Shown piece after piece: positions 36,811 through 46,380 of a stretch of 64,000 nucleotides of DNA. Source of the stretch: Bacteroidota bacterium (GTDB lineage: Bacteria > Bacteroidota > Bacteroidia > Chitinophagales > Chitinophagaceae); assembly GCA_018266555.1 (NCBI GenBank), contig JAFEAF010000006.1, positions 99,088-163,087 on the forward strand, written 5' to 3'. How positions within the stretch are numbered: position 1 is the first letter of the stretch; every line of letters begins with the position of its first letter. The notes below the pieces were generated by a model that made no database searches, had not been told where the DNA came from, and saw only the letters and a program-made list of their open reading frames with translations. Position numbers and translations under genes: made by a program.

Positions 36811-37980
36811 ATGAAACTCTTACATGTCTTTTTGCTTGTGCTGCTTATGATAACAATAAACAGCTGCGGCCAAAGCAATTCCCGGCAAAACAACAAAGAA
36901 ACTTTTCAAACTAAAGTCGGGGGCTCATGTGAAGGTTGTGAAGCTATTTACGAACAGGCTCCATCATTTGAAAGCTTGAGTTGGATTGACACATTACCTG
37001 ATTTTAATGAACCCGGCACTAAATTAATCATAAGCGGAGTTATTTATAAAGATGATGGCATAACTCCCGCTCCCGGCATAATATTATATGTATATCATAC
37101 GGATCAAACCGGTCATTATACATCTTCAAAAGGCCAAACAGGCTGGGCCCGCCGTCATGGTTATATACGGGGATGGATGAAAACAAATGAAAAAGGGGAA
37201 TACAAATTTTATACACTTATGCCTGGTCATTATCCCGGCACCAATGCCCCAGCACATATTCATCCTATTATAAAAGAGCCGGATAAAAGCGAATACTATA
37301 TTGACGAATACTTATTTGATGATGATAAATTTTTAACTACCTCTGAACGCAAAAAAAGTGAGAACCGGGGAGGCAATGGAATTTTAACTTTAGAAGAAAG
37401 GGATGGGATGTTTTTCGCCGAAAGAAATATTTATCTCGGAAGAAATATTCCTGGCTATCCGCTAAAAAAAATAACAGAATTGCAATCCGGTCTCGAGTTA
37501 GGCGATCACTGCCCGGCTTTTGATCCTTTGCATTTATCTGGAGCTGATGCAGGGAAGATAGTTTGCCCTATGTGCAAGTACGGATATGGCCGGGGAATAA
37601 TGCTTTGGTTTAATAACACAAATATTGATACGCTCAGATATTTTGCAAAGAACCTTGAAGAAGAAATGGAAAACATGGGCGAAAATAAATTACGGGTCTT
37701 TATTATTTACATGAACCCAACGTATAATATTAATGATGCAGGAGGTGAAATTATTTTGCAGAGCAAATTAAAAAAATGGTGTGAAGAGCAGGGCTTAAAA
37801 AAAGTAGCATTGGTGTGGGTGCCATCGCCTTTAGATGAAGAAAGCTGTGGTCTTTTTATAATCAACTCCAAAGCAGAGAACACAGTATTTGTTTATAAAA
37901 AAAGAAAAATAGCTGCAAAATGGGTAAACATTGATTATTCAGATCAGGTGCTGAAAAAAATTTTACAAAATTTCGATTGA
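36811..37980 (+). CDS. Intradiol-dioxygenase-like domain fused to a redoxin-like domain, lipoprotein
   Basis: 389 residues from the ATG at 36811, which gives a lipobox with acylated Cys19 (TINSC). The first domain (about 65-215) has the intradiol ring-cleavage fold: the four iron(III) ligands of protocatechuate/catechol dioxygenases map to Tyr103 (TGHYT), Tyr141 (PGHYPG), His149 and His151 (PAHIHP), all present. The second domain (about 225-389) looks thioredoxin-like with CPMC at 252-255 followed by KYGYGRG. Other intradiol enzymes are cytoplasmic and unfused; here the protein is exported and membrane-tethered. It could oxidise an aromatic or act on another substrate with the redoxin keeping iron or thiols in state; the true reaction is unknown. 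Divergent from the LytS kinase gene. Confidence 0.75.
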   Translation: MKLLHVFLLVLLMITINSCGQSNSRQNNKETFQTKVGGSCEGCEAIYEQAPSFESLSWIDTLPDFNEPGTKLIISGVIYKDDGITPAPGIILYVYHTDQTGHYTSSKGQTGWARRHGYIRGWMKTNEKGEYKFYTLMPGHYPGTNAPAHIHPIIKEPDKSEYYIDEYLFDDDKFLTTSERKKSENRGGNGILTLEERDGMFFAERNIYLGRNIPGYPLKKITELQSGLELGDHCPAFDPLHLSGADAGKIVCPMCKYGYGRGIMLWFNNTNIDTLRYFAKNLEEEMENMGENKLRVFIIYMNPTYNINDAGGEIILQSKLKKWCEEQGLKKVALVWVPSPLDEESCGLFIINSKAENTVFVYKKRKIAAKWVNIDYSDQVLKKILQNFD

Positions 37981-38050
37981 TTGGAAACACTGCTTCCAGG
38001 TTCCTTGAAAAATAATATTAGTATATTGGTGGTTACAAAATCTTTTTGTT

Positions 38051-39964
38051 ATGCGAAAAATTCTTGTAACTACTTTTTTAATTTGCCTCTTAATAACTGT
38101 ATTTTGTCAGAGAAAAATGACTCCTGAATTGCTGTGGCGGCTGGGGCGGGTGTCGGGAATGGGTGTTTCGAAAGATGGAAAATCCCTTGTGTATTCCGTG
38201 AACATTCCAAATTGGGAGGCTAATAAAAGTAACCGGTATTATTATCTGCTTCCTATTAGTGGCGGGGCGCCTGCAGAAATCAGCAATCCGGACAGCCTAT
38301 TGAATGATAAAAATATTTCACCTGACGGAAACTATATGATCAGCAACAAAGAGGTGAAAGTAAAAAATATAACAGGCGCTGATTTCTATCCGGATCTTTC
38401 AAAATCGAATGTGTATATATACGACAATCTGATGTATCGTCATTGGGACACCTGGGAAGATGGAAAATTCGATCATGTGTTTTTATCTAAACTTGAAAAC
38501 GGTAAACCGGCAAATGAAAAAGATTTGATGCCCGGCGAGCCCTATGATTGCCCTCAAAAACCTTTTGGAGGTGATGAGGATTATGTTTGGAATCCTGATA
38601 GTAAACATGTTGTTTATTGTACCAAAAAAGAATATGGTACAGCTTATACAATCAGTACTAATACGGACCTCTACGAATACAATATTGAAAGCGGGGCTAC
38701 AAAAAACCTTACAGAAAAAAATAAAGGATATGACATCAGTCCGGAATACAGCAAGAATGGGACATTAGCATGGTTGCAAATGAAAACTCCGGGATATGAA
38801 GCAGACAAACAGGATTTAGTTGCTTACAACGGTATGGGTGTTGTGAACCTGACAGCCCATAGAGATGATATTAACGTAGAAGGTTTCAAATGGGCAGAAG
38901 ACGGGAAGCATCTTTTCTTTTGGGCAGCAACAAATGGTACTTTCCAGTTATTTAAAGTGGATTACACCGGTGCTACTATGAAACTTCCAGATATACAGCA
39001 GATCACTAAAGGAGATTTTGATGTGAACGGTATCATCGGGCAATCGGGAAATTTACTGATTGTAAGTAGATCAGATTTCAACCATGCCAATGAAATTTAT
39101 TCAGTAGATATCAGTAATGGTAACATGAAACAACTAACTCATGTCAACGATGCTGTTTATAATTCCGTTGGTTTTTGTAAATCAGAAAGACGTTTTGTAA
39201 AAACAGTTGATAATAAACAAATGCTGGTTTGGGTAATTTACCCTCCGGGTTTTGATGCTTCAAAAAAATATCCTACTCTACTTTACTGCCAGGGAGGCCC
39301 CCAGGTTTCATTGACACAATTCTATTCTTTCCGTTGGAATTTTCAGTTGATGGCTTCGCAGGGGTACATAGTTGTTGCCCCTTGTCGCAGAGGTATGGCG
39401 GGATTTGGAACGAAATGGAATGCCGAAGTAAGTAAAGACTGGGGTGGATTTGCGATGCAGGATTATTTATCAGCTATTGACGACATAAGTAAAGAAAAAT
39501 ACGTTGATAAAAATCGAAGAGGATGTGTAGGCGCAAGCTTTGGCGGCTTCTCTGTTTTTGAACTGGCAGGTATGCATAATGGGCGTTTCAAAACTTTTAT
39601 AGCCCATGATGGCGTTTTTGATTTTCGAAGCATGTATGGCACCACCGATGAAATGTGGTTTGAAAATTGGGAAAAGGGTGGCCCTTATTGGGATAAAAAT
39701 AATAAAGTAGCACAAAGAAGTTTTTCACAATCGCCCAGCAATTTTGTTGCAAAATGGAACACTCCAATATTAATTGTCCAGGGCGGAAGGGATTACCGGG
39801 TGCCGGTTGGCCAGGGTCAGCAAGCATTCCAGGCTGCGCAACTCAGGGGAATAAAAAGTGAATTCCTGTATTTACCGGACGAAAACCACTGGGTACTTTC
39901 TCCGCAAAATGCTTTAGTGTGGCAACGGGAATTTTTTAAATGGCTGGATGAAACGCTAAAATGA
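38051..39964 (+). CDS. S9-family prolyl oligopeptidase-type peptidase
   Basis: 637 residues. Signal peptide of about 20 residues (ending TVFCQ), then a beta-propeller (about 30-380) with repeated DGK/WAEDGKH blades, and an alpha/beta-hydrolase domain (about 385-637). Catalytic residues are Ser in GASFGGFS, Asp in VQGGRDYRVP and His in DENHWVL. Such periplasmic enzymes cleave dipeptides or acylated amino acids from short peptides. It follows the fusion gene by 70 bp and may share its transcript. Confidence 0.93.
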   Translation: MRKILVTTFLICLLITVFCQRKMTPELLWRLGRVSGMGVSKDGKSLVYSVNIPNWEANKSNRYYYLLPISGGAPAEISNPDSLLNDKNISPDGNYMISNKEVKVKNITGADFYPDLSKSNVYIYDNLMYRHWDTWEDGKFDHVFLSKLENGKPANEKDLMPGEPYDCPQKPFGGDEDYVWNPDSKHVVYCTKKEYGTAYTISTNTDLYEYNIESGATKNLTEKNKGYDISPEYSKNGTLAWLQMKTPGYEADKQDLVAYNGMGVVNLTAHRDDINVEGFKWAEDGKHLFFWAATNGTFQLFKVDYTGATMKLPDIQQITKGDFDVNGIIGQSGNLLIVSRSDFNHANEIYSVDISNGNMKQLTHVNDAVYNSVGFCKSERRFVKTVDNKQMLVWVIYPPGFDASKKYPTLLYCQGGPQVSLTQFYSFRWNFQLMASQGYIVVAPCRRGMAGFGTKWNAEVSKDWGGFAMQDYLSAIDDISKEKYVDKNRRGCVGASFGGFSVFELAGMHNGRFKTFIAHDGVFDFRSMYGTTDEMWFENWEKGGPYWDKNNKVAQRSFSQSPSNFVAKWNTPILIVQGGRDYRVPVGQGQQAFQAAQLRGIKSEFLYLPDENHWVLSPQNALVWQREFFKWLDETLK

Positions 39965-39974
39965 TTTTCAAATA

Positions 39975-40454
39975 TTAGGGGATAAAAAGAATAGCTTTCA
40001 CATTAAAATAAGAAATGGAACGGCCTACATAGTTGGATATAACTCCAACGACTTTCAGATTCCAGAGTTGGGATTCTTTGTTGAAACTGCATTCCACCGT
40101 ACCGCTGGTGACGGTAACATATGAAACCTGGCCGTCGGAACGGAAGGAATATCTTGCAGCTACTTCTCTTTTTGAATCAGCATTACTTTTAATTATGTAT
40201 TTTCTGTTTTCCAGTTTTCTTTTACCAAAAAATAATGAAAAAAACTGATCTTTCTGGCTAACAACAACTGATAGTATTCCTTTTGATTTATCAACCGTTA
40301 TCGTAGCGGGTAATGCTTCGATAAAATAATTATTATACCCTGCCGTATCAGTGATGAAAACCGGGCAATGTTTCAGAACCGTGTCACCTTCCCGCTGTGC
40401 AAAGACAGAAATAGAAATTACTAAAACCAAAAACACAAAAAATAAATGCTTCAT
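39975..40454 (-). CDS. Exported hypothetical protein
   Basis: 159 residues from the ATG at 40454, which directly starts the signal peptide (MKHLFFVFLVLVISISVFAQ). The mature part of about 140 residues is beta-rich (TITVDKSKGILSVVV, AARYSFRSDGQVSYVTV) with two Cys that could pair. I do not recognise the family. It converges with the S9 gene and precedes yggS only in map order. Confidence 0.7.
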   Translation of the reverse strand: MKHLFFVFLVLVISISVFAQREGDTVLKHCPVFITDTAGYNNYFIEALPATITVDKSKGILSVVVSQKDQFFSLFFGKRKLENRKYIIKSNADSKREVAARYSFRSDGQVSYVTVTSGTVECSFNKESQLWNLKVVGVISNYVGRSISYFNVKAILFIP

Positions 40455-40520
40455 TGGCCAGATTGAATCCAAAAATTACGAATAATTAAGAAAATGCGGG
40501 AAACAATTTCAGGCTTAATT

Positions 40521-41198
40521 TTATTTTTCCCGATCTCCGAAAATCATACTTCCTATTCGAACCATATTACTACCTTCTTCGATGGCCGTTTTGTAATCAG
40601 ATGTCATACCCATGGAAAGAGTTTGCCATTGGAAATTAGTATCGGGCAATTTTGAAAACTTTTCGAAAACTCTTTTTAATTTTTTAAATTCACTTCTCAC
40701 TCTATTCATATCGTCAGTGAATGAAGCCATTCCCATCAATCCGGTTATCCTGGTATTTTGCAAGGCTTCTATCTCGAATAAATATGAGTGAAACAATCCC
40801 TCCAATTCCTTTTCACTAAATCCAAACTTGGTTTCCTCCTGTGCAATATGCACCTGCAGCAAACAATCAATTACCCTGTTATTTTTTGCAGCCTGTCTGT
40901 TTATTTCTTTCAGAAGTTTCAAGCTGTCAACTGAATGAATCAATTGTACAAATGGTGCAATCAGTTTTACTTTGTTAGATTGCAGATGCCCTATAAAATG
41001 CCATCGAATATCCAGAGGAAGTTGTGATTGTTTTTCTGCCAATTCCTGTACATAATTTTCTCCGAAATCTCTTTGTCCAAGTTCATACAATGCACTTATA
41101 TCCTCAATAGGTTTTGTTTTGGAAACAGCAACCAGGGTAACCTTATTTGAACCCAGTTCAGACAACAATTGCAGATATTCAGTTTTTTTTACCGGCAT
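40521..41198 (-). CDS. YggS/PROSC-family PLP homeostasis protein
   Basis: 225 residues from the ATG at 41198; the frame extends to a TTG at 41225, but that part is not conserved. TIM-barrel fold like alanine racemase domain 1. PLP Lys in LVAVSKTKP, then HFIGHLQSNKVK and the phosphate-binding SMGMTSDYKTAIEEGSNMVRIG (key residues S-M-G-M-S/T-x-D). The family has no catalytic activity but buffers free pyridoxal phosphate. Same strand as the acyl-CoA dehydrogenase, 59 bp after it. Confidence 0.94.
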   Translation of the reverse strand: MPVKKTEYLQLLSELGSNKVTLVAVSKTKPIEDISALYELGQRDFGENYVQELAEKQSQLPLDIRWHFIGHLQSNKVKLIAPFVQLIHSVDSLKLLKEINRQAAKNNRVIDCLLQVHIAQEETKFGFSEKELEGLFHSYLFEIEALQNTRITGLMGMASFTDDMNRVRSEFKKLKRVFEKFSKLPDTNFQWQTLSMGMTSDYKTAIEEGSNMVRIGSMIFGDREK

Positions 41199-41257
41199 TA
41201 CATTAAGTCCAATAAAATTGCCCAAAGTGCTTAGTACATTGCTTTAAGCTTTTTAAC

Positions 41258-42412
41258 TCATTTCAAAATACTCCTGCTGATTACAATCCGCTGCACTTCA
41301 CTGGTGCCTTCATATATCTGGGTAATCTTAGCATCCCGCATCAGCCGTTCTACATGGTATTCCTTCACATACCCGTAACCTCCGTGTATCTGCACTGCTT
41401 CGGTAGCCGCCCACATCGCAGTTTCTGATGCATACACTTTTGCCATAGAGCTGCCAAGTGCATAGTCTATTTTGTTATCTTTTTCCCAGGCAGCTTTTAA
41501 ACACAGCAATCTAGCTGCCTCAATTCTGGTAGCCATATCCGCCAGCTTAAACGCAATAGCCTGGTGATTCTTAATCTCCGTACCAAATGCTTTTCTTTCT
41601 TTGGAATATTTCACAGATAAATCATAAGCGCCACTAGCAATGCCCAGCGCCTGTGATGCAATTCCAATTCTACCGCCGGCCAGGGTTCTCATTGCAAACT
41701 TGAAACCGAAACCATCTACGCCAATCTGATTTTCTTTTGGAATTTTTACATCATTGAATAAAATGCTATGTGTATCGCTGCCCCGGATTCCCAATTTATT
41801 TTCCTTTGCGCCTACTACTACTCCCGGCCAGTCTTTTTCCACAATAAATGTATTGATACCATGACTGCCTTTTGATGCGTCCGTTTGCGCCATCACCAGA
41901 TAAACTGATGCAGAGTTCCCATTAGTAATCCAGTTTTTTGTTCCATTCAGTAAATAATAATCACCCTTGTCCTCGGCGGTTGTTCTTTGCGAAGTAGCAT
42001 CACTTCCTGCTTCAGGTTCGCTGAGCAGAAAAGCGCCGATATATAATTCACCGTTTTTTTTCCCATGTGCCAACGGTACCAGGTATTTTTGTTTTTGTTC
42101 TTCGGTGCCATAGGCTTCCAATCCATAACAAACAAGACTATTATTAACACTCATCACAACACTAACACTCGCATCTATTTTTGAAATTTCTTCCATAGCC
42201 AGCACATAACTGATCGTGTCCATACCGGCACCGCCATATTTAGGTTCTACCATCATACCTAAAAATCCAAGCTCAGCCAGTTTCATTACCTGGTCATAAG
42301 GGAATTTTTGTTTTTCATCCCTTTCAATAACTCCGGGCAAACATTCATTTTGAGCAAAATCACGGGCTGCTTTTTGAATCATCACGTGCTCTTCGCTGAG
42401 TTGAAACAACAT
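41258..42412 (-). CDS. Acyl-CoA dehydrogenase
   Basis: 384 residues, the standard length of short/medium-chain enzymes. The FAD and substrate segments read LSEPEAGSDA and NWITNG, and the catalytic base is the Glu of QIYEGTSEVQRIVISR near the C-terminus. It oxidises acyl-CoA to 2-enoyl-CoA, passing electrons to ETF. The exact chain length is not decided by the sequence. A perfect -7 box lies 17 bp upstream. Confidence 0.95.
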   Translation of the reverse strand: MLFQLSEEHVMIQKAARDFAQNECLPGVIERDEKQKFPYDQVMKLAELGFLGMMVEPKYGGAGMDTISYVLAMEEISKIDASVSVVMSVNNSLVCYGLEAYGTEEQKQKYLVPLAHGKKNGELYIGAFLLSEPEAGSDATSQRTTAEDKGDYYLLNGTKNWITNGNSASVYLVMAQTDASKGSHGINTFIVEKDWPGVVVGAKENKLGIRGSDTHSILFNDVKIPKENQIGVDGFGFKFAMRTLAGGRIGIASQALGIASGAYDLSVKYSKERKAFGTEIKNHQAIAFKLADMATRIEAARLLCLKAAWEKDNKIDYALGSSMAKVYASETAMWAATEAVQIHGGYGYVKEYHVERLMRDAKITQIYEGTSEVQRIVISRSILK

Positions 42413-42429
42413 ATCTGAATTTTAATCAT

Positions 42430-42437
42430 CAAAAATA
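42430..42437 (-). promoter_or_regulatory. -7 box of the acyl-CoA dehydrogenase gene
   Basis: TATTTTTG on the minus strand, exact TAnnTTTG match, 17 bp before the ATG. Confidence 0.6.
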
Positions 42438-42563
42438 GTTTAAAACTGCAATTTACAGGACGGTGTATTACTTTCATTTGTCATATTGATTATTCCGGGT
42501 TTGAAATGCGCCGGTAAAGCATATTTCGTATTTTGAAAATCGGTTTTCGATATCTTTTTAGGC

Positions 42564-42571
42564 TACCTTTG
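42564..42571 (+). promoter_or_regulatory. -7 box of ccmEF
   Basis: TACCTTTG, exact TAnnTTTG match, 32 bp before the ccmE ATG. Confidence 0.6.
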
Positions 42572-42603
42572 CAGAACACCCGGTAACTTTCGGGGTAAAA
42601 GCT

Positions 42604-43053
42604 ATGAAAAAAGTTCATATTATATTGCTGGTGCTGATAGCCGGAGCCATTGCAGTACTGATCAGTTTTTTGAAAGCATCAACTACTTATGACACGATAG
42701 ATTCAGCCAAAGCCAAGCCCGGAAAATTTGTGCATGTAATTGCTAAATTAGACCGTACTCAACCAATAGTATATGATGCAATAAAGAATCCGAATTATTT
42801 AAGTTTTACAGCTATTGATTCTCTGGGTAAAACTGTGAAAGTGGTATATCACAATGCTAAACCCGATAATCTCGAAGGCAGCGAACGTCTAGTACTGAAA
42901 GGCGATTACCAGAATGATCATTTTGAATGCAAAGAGATCATGATGAAATGCCCTTCCAAATACAAAGATGATATGAAGGCTGCTGAAAAAAATATACAGG
43001 AAACCACCGAAACTACACCTGCTGAAATTCAAACAGCAGAAAAAAAATATTAA
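42604..43053 (+). CDS. ccmE: Cytochrome c maturation heme chaperone CcmE, CxxxY variant
   Basis: 149 residues: one N-terminal membrane anchor (about 5-23) and a periplasmic OB-fold. Proteobacterial CcmE binds heme covalently through a His in an HxxxY motif; here the corresponding place reads C116-PSK-Y120, the CxxxY form known from archaea and some sulfate reducers. A Lys/Glu/Thr-rich tail follows. It hands heme to CcmF for attachment to apocytochromes c. The ccmF gene starts six bases later. Confidence 0.9.
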   Translation: MKKVHIILLVLIAGAIAVLISFLKASTTYDTIDSAKAKPGKFVHVIAKLDRTQPIVYDAIKNPNYLSFTAIDSLGKTVKVVYHNAKPDNLEGSERLVLKGDYQNDHFECKEIMMKCPSKYKDDMKAAEKNIQETTETTPAEIQTAEKKY

Positions 43054-43059
43054 TTCAGA

Positions 43060-45516
43060 ATGGACTATACCGGCGAACATCTTTTGCCCGGGCAACTGGG
43101 GCATTTTTTTATAACTCTCTCTTTGGTTGCATCTGCCATTGCAACTTTTGCCTATTTCAAATCCACAAAGTCTTTTTCGAAAGCAGATGCTACACAATGG
43201 AAAAAGTTAGGCCGTTATGCATTCATCACTGAAGTGGTATCGGTGTTTGCCATCTTCGCTACTTTATTTTATATTATTCATAGTCATTATTTCGAATATA
43301 AATATGCATGGCAACACACCAGCCTTTCTTTAGAAGTAAAATACATGCTTGCTTCATTCTGGGAAGGCCAGGAAGGAAGTTTTTTGCTCTGGACTTTCTG
43401 GCATTGCATTCTTGGATTGATATTGATGAAAGGAAGTAAAGAATGGGAAGCCCCGGTGATGACCATTATGAGTTTTGTACAGTTTTGCCTTGCTACCATG
43501 ATTGCAGGAATTTATATTTTCGGATGGAAGATGGGGTCAAATCCATTTATTTTATTGAGAGATTCAGGTGTGTTAGATAATGCTCCGGCATTGCACATGA
43601 ATTTTGATATTAGCCAGCCATTGAAGCCGGATTATTTAGCCTCCATCACAGATGGTAATGATTTGAATCCATTGTTGCAAAACTATTGGATGGTGATTCA
43701 CCCGCCGGTTTTATTTTTAGGATTTGCATCCACAATTGTTCCGTTTGCTTTTGTAATAGCAGGATTATGGAAAAAGAAATTTGCTGAATGGACAAAACCT
43801 GCATTGCCCTGGGCGTTATTCTCAGCCGCAGCACTGGGTACAGGAATTATGATGGGCGCCGCCTGGGCTTATGAATCGCTGACTTTCGGAGGATATTGGG
43901 CATGGGATCCTGTTGAAAACGCATCACTCGTTCCCTGGATGGTAATGATTGCCGGCATCCATTGTTTGTTAATATTCAAACACAGCGGCCATTCATTGCG
44001 CATTACTCATTTATTTTTCATACTTGCATTCTCTTTAGTTCTCTATTCCACTTTTTTGACAAGAAGCGGAGTCCTTGGCGATACGTCGGTTCATGCATTC
44101 ACTGACCTGGGAATGAACTGGCAATTGATTGGATTAATGATCGCTTTTATCATTCCTTCAATGTTCCTCTATATAAACAGGTACAAACAAATACCTGCAA
44201 TTCAAAAAGAAGAAAATGCTACTTCACGTGAGTTCTGGATGTTTATCGGCTCGCTGGTTTTTTTTCTTTCAGCACTGCTTATTATCGGTAAAACTTCCGT
44301 TCCGGCATTTGTAAAAATGGCACCTCCCGAAGATCCTGAATTTGCTTATAACCGCATCCAGGTTTTTGTAGCAGTTATCATTGCACTAGTAACAGCAATT
44401 GCACAATACCTGAAATACAAAGAAACACCGGGAAATTTTTTCCGGAAAAAAATTTGGCTGCCTACTGTCCTTTCTGTAATCGTTTCCGCTTTGATTCTTG
44501 CATTCGGGAATATTGATTATAATAAATATGGCTATGGATTTCTTGGTTCTATCTGGTTGGCTGTAGCCTGCAGTGTATATGCCATTATTGCCAACGGAGC
44601 ATACATCTGGCTGGGATTAAAAGGAAGTTTGAAATTGTCCGGAGGCTCAATTGCACATCTTGGATTTGGCATGGTATTGCTCAGCATCCTGATCTCTTCA
44701 TCCAAAAAAGAAATTCTTTCTTTCAATACCAGTGGTATAGCCATCAACTTTGGCGAAGGAAGTAAAGAAAAATCCGGGGAAAATTTAACCCTGGTTAAAG
44801 ATGTGCGTACTGATATGGGAAAATATTGGGTTACTTATGAAGGCTCACAAAAGCATCCTAAAAAACCATTGTGGATATATGATGTTCATTTTGAAAGCAA
44901 AGATGGCAAAGAAAAATTCGATCTGCATCCCAATGCTTTCATTAATTATAAAGGCAATGAAGGATTGATGGCAAACCCATCTTCCAAACATTATTGGGAT
45001 CATGATGTATTTACTTATATCACATCCCTGCCCGACCCGACAAAGAATACAGACACCTCTCAGTTTAAAAATAAGCAATTACAAGTGGGTGACACCACTT
45101 ATTATTCCAAAGGATATTTTATTCTGGAAAAAGTAGTCAGCAGGGATAGCATCCCCACCAGCCAGGGAATAGATCCAACTGGTAATGCAAGCCTCGCCGT
45201 TATCAAAGTCCATTCCATGAACAATTCCTCATACACAGCACAGCCGCTACTGGTAAATCAAAGAGGCCGTCAATATTCCATTCCTGATACCGTGGTTTCT
45301 CAAAACCTGATTTTTGCCATCAATTCCATCCAGGGCGATAAAGTAAATATGGGCATCAAAGAACCAAACACCATTTTACAATACCTCACACTTAAAGCTT
45401 ATAAATTTCCATATATAAACCTGCTATGGCTGGGAGTGATTATCACCGTTACCGGCATCATAATCAGTATGGTTCGGCGCATCCATTTAAACCGGATCAG
45501 CGCTTCAGAGTCATAA
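43060..45516 (+). CDS. ccmF: Cytochrome c heme lyase CcmF
   Basis: 818 residues with about 14-15 membrane helices. The heme-handling WWD domain is GGYWAWDPVENASLVPW, and conserved membrane histidines occur at MVIHPPVLFLGF, AGIHCLLIF and nearby. A large periplasmic domain (about 560-790) precedes the last helix. CcmF takes heme from CcmE and ligates it to CxxCH motifs. Co-transcribed with ccmE; the other ccm genes are not in the window. Confidence 0.95.
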   Translation: MDYTGEHLLPGQLGHFFITLSLVASAIATFAYFKSTKSFSKADATQWKKLGRYAFITEVVSVFAIFATLFYIIHSHYFEYKYAWQHTSLSLEVKYMLASFWEGQEGSFLLWTFWHCILGLILMKGSKEWEAPVMTIMSFVQFCLATMIAGIYIFGWKMGSNPFILLRDSGVLDNAPALHMNFDISQPLKPDYLASITDGNDLNPLLQNYWMVIHPPVLFLGFASTIVPFAFVIAGLWKKKFAEWTKPALPWALFSAAALGTGIMMGAAWAYESLTFGGYWAWDPVENASLVPWMVMIAGIHCLLIFKHSGHSLRITHLFFILAFSLVLYSTFLTRSGVLGDTSVHAFTDLGMNWQLIGLMIAFIIPSMFLYINRYKQIPAIQKEENATSREFWMFIGSLVFFLSALLIIGKTSVPAFVKMAPPEDPEFAYNRIQVFVAVIIALVTAIAQYLKYKETPGNFFRKKIWLPTVLSVIVSALILAFGNIDYNKYGYGFLGSIWLAVACSVYAIIANGAYIWLGLKGSLKLSGGSIAHLGFGMVLLSILISSSKKEILSFNTSGIAINFGEGSKEKSGENLTLVKDVRTDMGKYWVTYEGSQKHPKKPLWIYDVHFESKDGKEKFDLHPNAFINYKGNEGLMANPSSKHYWDHDVFTYITSLPDPTKNTDTSQFKNKQLQVGDTTYYSKGYFILEKVVSRDSIPTSQGIDPTGNASLAVIKVHSMNNSSYTAQPLLVNQRGRQYSIPDTVVSQNLIFAINSIQGDKVNMGIKEPNTILQYLTLKAYKFPYINLLWLGVIITVTGIIISMVRRIHLNRISASES

Positions 45517-45601
45517 TTTTACATTTTTTTGAAACAGCACGAAGGTTACTTCTGTTGTCCTATTAGTATCAATACCAAATGAATTATATTTTTACGTCTG
45601 T

Positions 45602-46300
45602 ATGATTTTTTTTGAAAAATACCAGTACCCTGTTATCTTTTTGCCTTTATTGCTGCTGGCATCAATTTCTTCTTTTTCACAAATCCAACCTCCCCTTGCT
45701 AATACTGATACCATCCAGCCCATACCTTCAGTTTCAGAACGGGCAAAAAACTGGGGGCCAAATGATACAGTGATCGTTTCAGCCATTTGGTATCATAATG
45801 AAATGCTCCCATATAAGGAAATGGATAATGTGTGGGTATCAAATATGTCTGAAAAAAAGCTGGCAAAATATAGGGAAGAATGGACCCGTCTGCGCAATGC
45901 CGTTTATGTGACTTACCCCTATGCCCGCATAGCCGGAATCACAATCAATGATATTAATGCCCACCTGGCTAATATACATTCCAGGAAAGAAAGGAAGGAT
46001 TATATTAAAACAAGAGAAAAAGAATTGAAAACTCAATTCAGCGACCCGCTTTCCAATCTTTCCGTTTACCAGGGTAAAGTTTTAATGAAACTGATCAACA
46101 GGCAAACAGGTAATAATTGCTATGAACTTATTAAAGATTACCGTAATGGTTTGACAGCCCGGTTTTATCAGACTATTGCATTCTTTTTTGGCAGCAGCCT
46201 GAAACAGGATTGGGATTTAACTGACAAAACTGATCGCCAAATTGAAAATTTTGTAAAAGAAATTGACGGTGTCTGGTACAATAATCCTTACAGGAGATAG
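45602..46300 (+). CDS. DUF4294-family exported protein
   Basis: 232 residues with a signal peptide (about 1-26, ending SSFSQ). The conserved core WYHNEMLPYKEMDNVWV, RLRNAVYVTYPYARIAG and YQGKVLMKLINRQTGNNCYELIKDYRNGLTARFYQ (start YQGKVLMKLI) fits DUF4294, a Bacteroidota family without assigned function. It precedes bshB1 by 80 bp on the same strand. Confidence 0.88.
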   Translation: MIFFEKYQYPVIFLPLLLLASISSFSQIQPPLANTDTIQPIPSVSERAKNWGPNDTVIVSAIWYHNEMLPYKEMDNVWVSNMSEKKLAKYREEWTRLRNAVYVTYPYARIAGITINDINAHLANIHSRKERKDYIKTREKELKTQFSDPLSNLSVYQGKVLMKLINRQTGNNCYELIKDYRNGLTARFYQTIAFFFGSSLKQDWDLTDKTDRQIENFVKEIDGVWYNNPYRR

Positions 46301-46380
46301 ATTCTGATTATCCTACATGCTACATCCTCCATAGCTTACATCGTAACACATACTTCATACTTCCTTCTTATCTTGCACCC

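Noticed and set aside
37982..38000. Hairpin TGGAA/TTCCA after the dioxygenase-redoxin gene
   Set aside because: Short stem without a U-run; not a convincing terminator, so read-through into the S9 gene is possible.
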